From Spirochaetales bacterium (GTDB taxonomy: Bacteria > Spirochaetota > Spirochaetia > SZUA-6 > RPPD01), in assembly GCA_016934415.1 (NCBI GenBank), contig JAFGSW010000073.1:1-35700 (forward strand): a stretch of 35,700 bases of DNA, given 5' to 3'. The notes below the pieces were generated by a model. The model ran no database searches, was not told the origin of the DNA, and saw nothing but the letters and a program-made list of their open reading frames with translations. The position numbers were made by a program, and so were the translations under genes. This document shows positions 8,386 to 14,898 of this stretch, in pieces. The first letter of the stretch is position 1. Each line of letters opens with the position of its first letter.

Positions 8386-8775
8386 TCAGCGAGTGGCGTT
8401 TTTCGCGTCGTCGTCCGGAGCGTCGGACGACCGGTCGATGAGCCGGGTGTATTCTTCCAGGCCCGGCTGCTTGGTGAAGCGCACGCTTACCCGCGACGTC
8501 TCCTGGTCGAGGGGCTTGGCGTAGACGAGCTCGTCGTGGAGGGTGATGCCCCCGTCGTCCGTGGCGATGGTGAGATTATAATCCCGGATGGCGTTGGCGG
8601 GCAGCTCGATCCTGAAGGAAATGCCGGAAACGCTCGCGTCGATGGTCTTGACTCGGAAACTTTCGCCGCCTTCACCGAACGAGACCCGGAGCGTCTGCAG
8701 CTGCTGGGGAATTTGTTCGCCCGAGATTCTCTCCTCGGACCGTTTTTCGAAGGGCGCCATTTCCGCGTTTTCCAT
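8386..8775 (-). CDS. PilZ domain protein, probable c-di-GMP receptor
   Basis: The 129-residue protein is essentially a single PilZ domain. It has the RxxxR motif (Arg12 and Arg16 in KRSEER) and the D/NxSxxG motif (Asp46 to Gly51 in DASVSG), the two elements that bind cyclic di-GMP. The rest is beta-strand-rich with a polar C-terminal tail (SSDAPDDDAKNATR). There is no membrane segment. GGGAG precedes ATG 8775. With the HD-GYP enzyme nearby, c-di-GMP signalling is well represented here, but what this receptor controls is not indicated by its neighbours. Confidence 0.85.
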   Translation of the reverse strand: MENAEMAPFEKRSEERISGEQIPQQLQTLRVSFGEGGESFRVKTIDASVSGISFRIELPANAIRDYNLTIATDDGGITLHDELVYAKPLDQETSRVSVRFTKQPGLEEYTRLIDRSSDAPDDDAKNATR

Positions 8776-8966
8776 TGGCTTTCTCCCTTTGCGCCCGGGG
8801 TGCTTTATGCGGGGCGCCGTGTCGATGTTCGTAAAGCCCTCTAGTGCAATTATACTCCAATTGCGGGAAATAGCAACTCCCGGGGACGTATTGTAACGTG
8901 ATCTTCATCCGCAGGTAAAAAGTCAATAAAAAGCGGAAAACAACGAAGCGATTTGTCTTTGCGTCA

Positions 8967-8984
8967 TGTAAAGTTTTCTTTACA
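8967..8984. promoter_or_regulatory. Palindromic operator candidate
   Basis: TGTAAAG and CTTTACA form a perfect 7-bp inverted repeat around TTTT. It ends 8 bp before the start codon of the XRE regulator. This is where an autoregulatory operator is expected. The right arm could double as a -10 box (TACATT). Confidence 0.55.
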
Positions 8985-8992
8985 TTACACAC

Positions 8993-9205
8993 ATGCCCGG
9001 TGAAAAGGTGCTGAACAGCGTACGGGAAAAGCGGATGAAGCTCGGGATCACCCAGGAAGACCTGGCCGGGCTGGTGGGCGTCACCCGCCAAACGATCATC
9101 GCCGTCGAGCGGGGAAACTACTCGCCCTCGGTGCTGCTGGCGCTGCGCCTGGCGCAACATCTTCGCTGTCCGGTGGAGGAATTGTTTTATGAAGAGAGCG
9201 TCTGA
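8993..9205 (+). CDS. XRE-family helix-turn-helix regulator
   Basis: The 70-residue protein is a single Cro/C1-type helix-turn-helix domain: GITQEDLAGLVGVTRQTIIAVERG, followed by SPSVLLALRLAQHLRCPVEELF. This compact form resembles YozG-like regulators that are commonly paired with a small membrane protein. The ATG at 8993 has no clear ribosome site and lies just after a palindrome that may be its own operator. The downstream membrane-protein gene starts inside its last codons (17-bp overlap), so translation is coupled. Autoregulation is inferred from this arrangement. Confidence 0.85.
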   Translation: MPGEKVLNSVREKRMKLGITQEDLAGLVGVTRQTIIAVERGNYSPSVLLALRLAQHLRCPVEELFYEESV

Positions 9206-9548
9206 GATCGTCGTCGCGCTGGCCCTGGTGGCGGTGCTCTTCTTCCTGGCCGATCCGTTCGGCCTGCTCATGCCGACCGAGATGCAGATGGCGCTCCTCT
9301 GCGTGCTGGCCGCGGCGGTGGCCGTATATGCCGGCCTGGTATTCCGGGAAAAGCCGGCCGACGAGCGCGAGTCCCTGCACCTGTTCAAGGCGAGCCGCAT
9401 CGCCTATCTGGCGGGGACAATTGCACTCACGGCCGTGATCGTCGTCCAGGGCATTCTCCACAGCCTGGACCCGTGGCTGCCGGCGGTGCTGGGGGTCATG
9501 ATCGTGACCAAGCTCGTCGCGCTTCTGTACGCGCGATACAAAAACTAG
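9189..9548 (+). CDS. DUF2178-like integral membrane protein
   Basis: The 119-residue protein has about four hydrophobic helices and a central polar loop with FREKPADERE. The DERE motif followed by a helix fits DUF2178-type proteins, which often sit beside a small XRE regulator, as here. It overlaps the regulator by 17 bp. The function is unknown; a membrane sensor or partner for the regulator is a guess based on context. The ATG at 9189 lies within the regulator's coding sequence and follows GGAGGAATT. Confidence 0.75.
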   Translation: MKRASEIVVALALVAVLFFLADPFGLLMPTEMQMALLCVLAAAVAVYAGLVFREKPADERESLHLFKASRIAYLAGTIALTAVIVVQGILHSLDPWLPAVLGVMIVTKLVALLYARYKN

Positions 9549-9550
9549 CG

Positions 9551-9596
9551 GGCCCGGTCCGCCCGGAATCGCCCCGTGCGCGGGGCGGTCCGGGCC
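9551..9596. terminator. GC-rich nested hairpin after the DUF2178-like gene
   Basis: GGCCCGG (9551-9557) pairs with CCGGGCC (9590-9596), enclosing a second stem CGCCCC / GGGGCG (9570-9587). It sits just after the stop codon. There is no T-run, so intrinsic termination is uncertain. Confidence 0.4.
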
Positions 9597-9664
9597 GGCC
9601 CAGGCGTTGGCGCGGCGCGCGGCCGAGCGTCGCCCGGCGCGGGGCCCGAACGATAGAAACGGTT

Positions 9665-9680
9665 TTCGGGAATTCCCGAA
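9665..9680. promoter_or_regulatory. 16-bp perfect palindrome upstream of the thioredoxin-like gene
   Basis: TTCGGGAATTCCCGAA is a perfect palindrome 33-48 bp upstream of the ATG at 9713. It could be a regulator binding site or an mRNA 5'-end hairpin. No clear promoter boxes could be assigned around it. Confidence 0.35.
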
Positions 9681-9712
9681 ACCACGCATGGAAAAAACCG
9701 AGGAGGTTTTAT

Positions 9713-10216
9713 ATGAAGATTTTCGCATGTATCGCCGTATTTTTACCGGCCGTCTTCCAGGCCGGATTCGCCGAAGGGCAAAAGGAAAACCAGTCGTCCA
9801 TGAGCGCCGGGGATTCGATGACGGCGCCGGCAATGAAAGGCTCGGACGACATGATGGAGCCCGCTCGGAAGGGATTTTTCGACACGACCGGGCTCGCCCC
9901 GTACGTGGTCCCTTTCACCACGGAGGCGGCGGCCCGGGCGCTCGCGGCCAAGGGACCGACGGTCTACTTTTTCGCCGCCTCCTGGTGCCCCAACTGCCGG
10001 GCGGCGATGAAGGACATCCGGGCCAGCTACAAGAGCCTGGCCAAGGGCGCCACGCTCGTGCTCGTCAATTACGACACCGCCTCGGCGCTGAAGACCCGTT
10101 ACGGCGTCACCTACCAGCATACGTTCGTGCAGATCGATAAGGCCGGCAAACCGGTGGCCGTATGGTCGGGGACGTCGACGGTGGCCCGGATCAACAGCCG
10201 TATCTCCGGAATGTAA
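9713..10216 (+). CDS. Exported thioredoxin-like protein
   Basis: The 167-residue protein has a signal peptide (residues 1 to about 20) and a low-complexity linker rich in Met, Ser and Ala (about 25-50). Its thioredoxin-like domain has the redox motif ASWCPNCRA (Cys92, Cys95) and a partial thioredoxin fold ending with a TFVQIDKAGKPV strand. It probably acts outside the cytoplasmic membrane as a thiol-disulfide oxidoreductase. AGGAGG lies 7 nt before the ATG. The DipZ-type gene starts 20 bp downstream, so the CcdA-like membrane domain of that protein is the likely electron donor. The cis-Pro region reads YGVTYQHTF, where many thioredoxins have a proline; this may tune its redox behaviour. Confidence 0.85.
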   Translation: MKIFACIAVFLPAVFQAGFAEGQKENQSSMSAGDSMTAPAMKGSDDMMEPARKGFFDTTGLAPYVVPFTTEAAARALAAKGPTVYFFAASWCPNCRAAMKDIRASYKSLAKGATLVLVNYDTASALKTRYGVTYQHTFVQIDKAGKPVAVWSGTSTVARINSRISGM

Positions 10217-10236
10217 CACCGCGAGGGGAGGACACC

Positions 10237-11982
10237 ATGGCAATTCTTCTGTTTTTCGCTTTCGTGGCCGGCATCGTCACGATCCTTTCGCCCTGCATCC
10301 TGCCCATCCTGCCCGTTGTCCTCTCCGGTTCGGTCGGCGGGGGCAAGGCGCGGCCGCTCGGCATCATCACCGGGTTCGTGGCGAGCTTCTCCTTCTTCAC
10401 GCTCACGCTTTCGGCGATCGTCAAGGTCCTCAATATCGACCCCAATATCATGCGCTACGTGGCCGCGGGGATGATTCTCGCGTTCGGCCTGATCATGGTG
10501 ATCCCTCCTTTGAAAAACGCCTTCATGCGTCTCGTTTCCGGCCTCTCGTCTCGGGCCGGAGGCGGGGCGCAGCCGGGCACAGGGGGAAGCCGCGGGTACG
10601 TGAGCGGCCTGGTTCTGGGATTGAGCCTGGGTCTGGTCTGGTCGCCGTGCGTCGGGCCCATCATGGGCTCGATCATCGCGCTGGCCGTGAATTCGAGCGT
10701 GGACCTGGGCGCGGTGTTCATCACCCTCGCCTACGCGCTCGGAACCGCGATTCCCCTCTTTCTCATCATGCTGGGGGGCCGCGGGCTTTTGCAGCGCATC
10801 CCCTTTCTCACCCGCAACGTGAAGAAGATACAGATCGTGTTCGGCGGCCTCATGATTGTGACCGCGGTGGCGCTGTTCACCGGAGCCGACCGCCTTTTCC
10901 AGACTTTCATCCTGCAGGTCTTCCCGAGCTATGGCGCGGGGCTGACCTCGATTGAGAACCAGGGGGCGGTCTTGAACGCGATTTCGGCGCGAGATCAGGG
11001 CGCCTCCGCTGTGCCCGTCGACGACAAAGGCGACGGCTCGCCGCCGGCCGTCGACATGAACATCCAATCGCCGCTGTTCACGACTTTCGCCATGGGCGGG
11101 CCCTGGATCAATTCCCCGGCCCTCACCCCCGCCGACCTCAAGGGCAAGGTGGTGCTGGTCGATTTCTGGACCTACTCCTGCGTCAACTGCATCCGCACCT
11201 TTCCCTACCTCAAGGCCTGGTATGAAAAGTACAAGGACCGCGGACTCGTCATCGTCGGCGTGCACACGCCCGAATTCCCCTTCGAGCGGAATACGGCCAA
11301 CGTGAGCCGGGCCGCGGCGCAATCAGGACTCTCATATCCCATTGTCCAGGACAACGATTACAAGATATGGAACGCCTTCCGCAACCGATACTGGCCCGCC
11401 CACTATCTGTTCGACCGGATGGGCGTTCTCCGCTACCGGCATTTCGGCGAGGGCGAATACGACGCGACCGAATTCACGATCCGGAAGTTTCTGGGAGAAA
11501 AAAGCGGTCCGCTGGCCTCAGATTCGATCGCGCCCACCCAATCGACCACCGCCGGACTCACGCCGGAAACCTACCTGGGATACGAGCGTACAAAACGCTT
11601 CTCCAGTCCCGAGGCGGGGGCGTACGACCGGGCCGCGACGTACTCGTTCCCGCCGGCCCTTTCAAGCGGCCAGTGGGCGATCGAGGGAAACTGGGTGCAG
11701 GGGGGGCGGGAGCTGCGGGCCGCGGGGCCGGGAACGATAGAGCTTTCCTTCCACGCCAAGAGCGTCTACCTCGTGTTGGGTCCGGTTGAGGGATCTCCGC
11801 CTCCGCTCCTCACGGTGACGGTGAACGGGCGGCCGACCGGTACGGCCGACGTGAAGGACGGCAAGCTGCACATCGGCGAGTACCGTCTCTATACGCTCTA
11901 TGACGGGAGCGCCCCGATCGACGGCACCGTGAAGATCGAGACGCCGGGACCGTTAGCGGCATACGCCTTCACCTTCGGCTAG
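10237..11982 (+). CDS. dipZ: DipZ-type CcdA-thioredoxin fusion, thiol-disulfide reductase
   Basis: The 581-residue protein fuses three parts. Residues 1 to about 225 are a CcdA/DsbD-type membrane domain with two conserved Cys motifs (SPCILP, Cys20; SPCVGP, Cys138) and about six helices. Residues about 275-430 are a TlpA/redoxin-like thioredoxin domain with TYSCVNCIRT (Cys315, Cys318), followed by VGVHTPEFPFE, typical of DipZ. Residues about 430-581 form a beta-rich C-terminal domain (GNWVQGG, VYLVLGP, VTVNGRP) like that of mycobacterial DipZ. It should carry electrons from cytoplasmic thioredoxin to extracytoplasmic targets. ATG 10237, after GGGGAGG, is preferred over an in-frame start at 10162 inside the previous gene. 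It is co-oriented with the upstream thioredoxin-like gene, 20 bp away. Confidence 0.9.
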   Translation: MAILLFFAFVAGIVTILSPCILPILPVVLSGSVGGGKARPLGIITGFVASFSFFTLTLSAIVKVLNIDPNIMRYVAAGMILAFGLIMVIPPLKNAFMRLVSGLSSRAGGGAQPGTGGSRGYVSGLVLGLSLGLVWSPCVGPIMGSIIALAVNSSVDLGAVFITLAYALGTAIPLFLIMLGGRGLLQRIPFLTRNVKKIQIVFGGLMIVTAVALFTGADRLFQTFILQVFPSYGAGLTSIENQGAVLNAISARDQGASAVPVDDKGDGSPPAVDMNIQSPLFTTFAMGGPWINSPALTPADLKGKVVLVDFWTYSCVNCIRTFPYLKAWYEKYKDRGLVIVGVHTPEFPFERNTANVSRAAAQSGLSYPIVQDNDYKIWNAFRNRYWPAHYLFDRMGVLRYRHFGEGEYDATEFTIRKFLGEKSGPLASDSIAPTQSTTAGLTPETYLGYERTKRFSSPEAGAYDRAATYSFPPALSSGQWAIEGNWVQGGRELRAAGPGTIELSFHAKSVYLVLGPVEGSPPPLLTVTVNGRPTGTADVKDGKLHIGEYRLYTLYDGSAPIDGTVKIETPGPLAAYAFTFG

Positions 11983-12000
11983 GCGCGGGTACGCGGGGGA

Positions 12001-12946
12001 GTGGCCGTCCGCCGGGATCCTCAATCCGCCTCCGTGTCCGCCTCGCTCAACTCCATCCGGGACGTGGAGAAGCGCCTCGAGGCATACGGGAAATTCGTCC
12101 CCCACGACTTCCTCCGCTTCCTGGAAAAGAAGAGCATCGTCGAGGTGAAGCTCGGCGACCAGGTCCTGCGGGAGATGACCGTCCTCTTCTCCGACATCCG
12201 TTCCTTCACGACCCTTTCCGAGACCATGTCCCCGCAGGAGAACTTCAATTTCCTGAACTCCTACCTGAGCCGGGTGGGCCCCGAGATCCGCGCCCACCAC
12301 GGGTTCATCGACAAGTACATCGGGGATGCGGTGATGGGGCTTTTCCCCGACGCGCCCGGCGACGGGCTCCGGGCGGGCGTGGCCATGCAACGCAAGCTCG
12401 TGGAGTACAACACACAGCGGCACAGCAGCGGTTATCAACCCATCGCGATCGGCGTGGGGGTGCACACGGGCAAGCTCATGCTCGGCACGGTCGGCGAGAG
12501 CCTGCGCATGGACGGGACGGTCATCGCGGACGCCGTCAACCTGGCCTCGCGCCTCGAGGGGCTCACCATAAAGTACCATGTGCGGATTCTCACCACCAGG
12601 GACACCCTCGACCGCCTTCCCGATCGCGCCTTTTTCTCCTACCGCTTCGTGGACCGGGTGCGGGTGGGTGGCGGGCAAGCAGAAGCCGATCGACATCTAC
12701 GAGATCGCCGACGCCGACCCGGAGACCGAGCTCTCCCGGAAAATGGCGAACCGGGACGCGTACAACCGGGCGGTAAAGCTCTACCTGGCGGGAAAGATCA
12801 CAGAGGCGGCGCCCGCGTTCCGGGCTCTCGCCGCCGACCACCCGGACGACGGGTTGTACGCGCTGTACCTCACGCGCTGTGAGGAGGTTCTCGCGAACGG
12901 CGTTCCCCAGGGCTGGGACGGCGTGGAAACGCTCGACTCGAAATGA
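12001..12946 (+). pseudogene. Class III adenylate/guanylate cyclase, truncated and frameshifted
   Basis: The catalytic domain is intact in the first frame. It shows VLFSDIRSFTTLSE (first metal Asp), GFIDKYIGDAVMGLF (Lys and second Asp) and DAVNLASRLEG (Asn and Arg). Homologous cyclases usually carry a long N-terminal sensor before the FVPHDFLRFL segment, but here only about 35 residues precede it. The frame is bounded by the TAG that ends dipZ, from which it is in phase. Near 12661-12680 the frame shifts by +1 (one extra G in a G-rich run). The C-terminus GKQKPIDIYEIADADPE and a TPR-like tail then continue in another frame to 12946. The GTG at 12001 is a weak start. It could be a decaying gene, or an active protein with an assembly error. 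Confidence 0.75.
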
Positions 12947-13010
12947 AATTGATGTGACACCCCTGTCGGAATTGGTATGCGCAAGGCGTAACGGTTTACA
13001 TCTATGGAAG

Positions 13011-13042
13011 CTGTTGAAAAACCGCTTTCGGTTTTTCAACAG
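13011..13042. repeat. GTTGAAAAACCG palindrome
   Basis: A 14-bp perfect inverted repeat (CTGTTGAAAAACCG / CGGTTTTTCAACAG) with a CTTT loop. It shares the TGTTGAAAAA / TTTTTCAACA arms with 5081-5107. It ends 9 bp before the truncated methyltransferase-like remnant, as if marking a rearrangement edge. It could also serve as a terminator for the cyclase. Confidence 0.75.
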
Positions 13043-13050
13043 CCTGCTAG

Positions 13051-13396
13051 TGGCAGGCCTGGCTCTACGCCGCCCATTGGTTCGCCGTCTTGGCGGCCAC
13101 CTTTCTCACCCTCCGCAACCGCGCCGACCTCATGCGCGAGAGGCTCAAGCCGGGCAGGGGAATGAAATGGCGGGACAAGGTCCGGCTTGTCGTATCAACC
13201 GCCATGTTCGTCGCTTCACTCGCTTGCCGGGCTCGACGCCGGCCGGTTCCGCTGGGGGCCGGCGTTGCCGCTCTGGGCCGCAGCCGCCCTCATCGTGAGG
13301 ACCGGCCTTGAGGACCCGCTGCTCAGGCGGGAACCGGCGGGATACGCCGACTATGCGAAAAAGGTACGATACCGCCTCCTGCCGGGCGCGTGGTGA
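13051..13396 (+). pseudogene. Isoprenylcysteine carboxyl methyltransferase-like remnant
   Basis: Fragments in two frames resemble the ends of ICMT-type membrane methyltransferases. The first frame gives LRNRADLMRERLKPGRGMKW; after a shift near 13215-13225 the second gives AGLDAGRFRWGP. This runs directly into RTGLEDPLLRREPAGYADYA and the family-typical ending VRYRLLPGAW. The middle part, which should carry the RHPxYxG catalytic region and several membrane helices, is missing. The first frame is preceded by an in-frame TAG at 13048, and no start or ribosome site is visible. This is a gene with an internal deletion, a frameshift and a lost N-terminus. Confidence 0.75.
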
Positions 13397-13534
13397 TTGA
13401 ATCCTTTCTCCGAGCACCTTCCCGATCCCGGCGCTTTGAGCGCTTTTGTGGGCCGATCATTGCCATCGTTATCCGGCCGGGCTATACTGAATCACATTCG
13501 CCGATCGTCATGAAGAGGCGGGAGGAAAGGAAAG

Positions 13535-14671
13535 GTGAAACTCGTCATCGCCCCCGATTCGTTCAAGGGCAGTCTCACCGCCGCCGCGGCCGCGGAGGCG
13601 ATCAGGCGGGGCGTGGCCCGCGTGTCCGCCCGCATCAGGACCGCCTGCGTGCCGCTCGCCGACGGGGGGGAGGGCACGGTCGAGGCCCTGGTCGCGGGGG
13701 CGGGCGGAAGGATACGGAAGGCGAGGGCGACCGGTCCGCTGGGCGCTCCGGTCGACGCCCGCTACGGCGTCATCGACCGCGGGCGGACCGGCATCGTCGA
13801 GATGGCGGCGGCCTCGGGCCTGCCGCTCGTTCCGCCGTCCAAACGCGACCCCCTCCGCGCCACGACGTACGGCACCGGCGAGCTCATCCGCCGGGCCGTC
13901 GCGGACGGCTGCCGGGACGTCATCATCGGCGCGGGCGGAAGCGCGACCGTGGACGGAGGCGTCGGCATGCTCCAGGCCCTCGGCGTGCGCTTCCTCGATG
14001 CGAAAGGAAAACCGGTGGGGCGCGGCGGGCGGGAGCTCGAGCGGATCGTCGCGATCGAGACCGGGGCGATCGAGGCCGCGCTCTGGGGGATCGGGTTCAC
14101 GATCGCGGCGGACGTGACGAGCCCGCTCTGCGGTCCCCGCGGAGCCGCTCTCGTGTACGGCCCGCAGAAAGGCGCGGACCCGGAGACGGCGCGCCGTCTC
14201 GACGGCGGCCTCAGGCATTTCGCCTCGGTTGCGAAAAAGAGCACGGGCAAGGACGCGACGAAGCTTGCCGGAGCGGGGGCGGCCGGCGGCCTGGCGGCGG
14301 GCGCCTGGGCCTTCCTCGGCGCCGGCATCCGGCCGGGCGTCGACCTCGTGATCGAGCGGACGAAGCTGGAAGCGAAGCTCGTCGATTGCGATCTCGTCAT
14401 CACGGGGGAGGGCCGGACCGACGGACAGACCGCGTTCGGCAAGGCGCCGCTCGGCGCCGCCCGCCTCGCGAAAAAACACGGCGTGCCCGCGGTTTGCCTC
14501 TCCGGGAGCCTGGACGGCGAACTCGATTCGCTCTACGCCGAGGGATTCACCGCGCTCTACGGCATCTGTCCCGGACCGATGACGACCGAAGAGGCGATGG
14601 CGCGGGCCGGAGAGCTCCTCGAGCGCGCGGCGGAAAACGTCGTCCGGCTGTTCGTGAGCGGGCGTTTATAA
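13535..14671 (+). CDS. glxK: Glycerate 2-kinase, GlxK/GarK type
   Basis: The 378-residue enzyme phosphorylates D-glycerate to 2-phosphoglycerate with ATP, feeding glyoxylate/glycerate metabolism into glycolysis. Family hallmarks are the N-terminal VIAPDSFKGSLTA, ADGGEGTVEAL, the glycine-rich GAGGSATVDGGVGMLQALG, ADVTSPLCGPRGAALVYGPQKGA and the C-terminal ITGEGRTDGQTAFGKAP. The length matches the family and no key segment is missing. The start is GTG 13535, placed by the homologous N-terminus (MKLVIAPDSFKGS) and a GGGAGGAAAGG site. It is a single-gene unit; no neighbour belongs to the same pathway. Confidence 0.95.
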   Translation: MKLVIAPDSFKGSLTAAAAAEAIRRGVARVSARIRTACVPLADGGEGTVEALVAGAGGRIRKARATGPLGAPVDARYGVIDRGRTGIVEMAAASGLPLVPPSKRDPLRATTYGTGELIRRAVADGCRDVIIGAGGSATVDGGVGMLQALGVRFLDAKGKPVGRGGRELERIVAIETGAIEAALWGIGFTIAADVTSPLCGPRGAALVYGPQKGADPETARRLDGGLRHFASVAKKSTGKDATKLAGAGAAGGLAAGAWAFLGAGIRPGVDLVIERTKLEAKLVDCDLVITGEGRTDGQTAFGKAPLGAARLAKKHGVPAVCLSGSLDGELDSLYAEGFTALYGICPGPMTTEEAMARAGELLERAAENVVRLFVSGRL

Positions 14672-14693
14672 AACCTCAATTTAGGAAATAAAT

Positions 14694-14850
14694 AAGGAAA
14701 CCAGGAAAAAAGCCGGAATAAGAAATAAAGAAGTAGAATTACATAGGTTTCTTTTTCGTATTCTTGAGCAATTGTCCGGAAGATTTGGATCGTATGAATT
14801 ATAATGAAGAATGATCTTTTAGTTCCCTCCCTTCCCTTCCTGGTTTCCTG
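14694..14850. repeat. Inverted TTCCTGGTTTCC repeats in an AT-rich gap
   Basis: GGAAACCAGGAA (14696-14707) and its inverse TTCCTGGTTTCC (14837-14848) flank an AT-rich segment with no open frame of note. A related word occurs at 1350-1372. The gap lies between convergent genes. A 7-bp stem hairpin (GGAGCTT / AAGCTCC, 14875-14897) follows the caspase-gene stop and may act as its terminator, although no T-run is seen. Confidence 0.55.
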
Positions 14851-14898
14851 GATTCCTTATCGAATTCCTTTCGTGGAGCTTCAAAGAGGCAAGCTCCG

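Noticed and set aside
10111..11322. 403-residue minus-strand frame
   Set aside because: It is antisense to the thioredoxin-like and DipZ genes and has a composition typical of a shadow frame.
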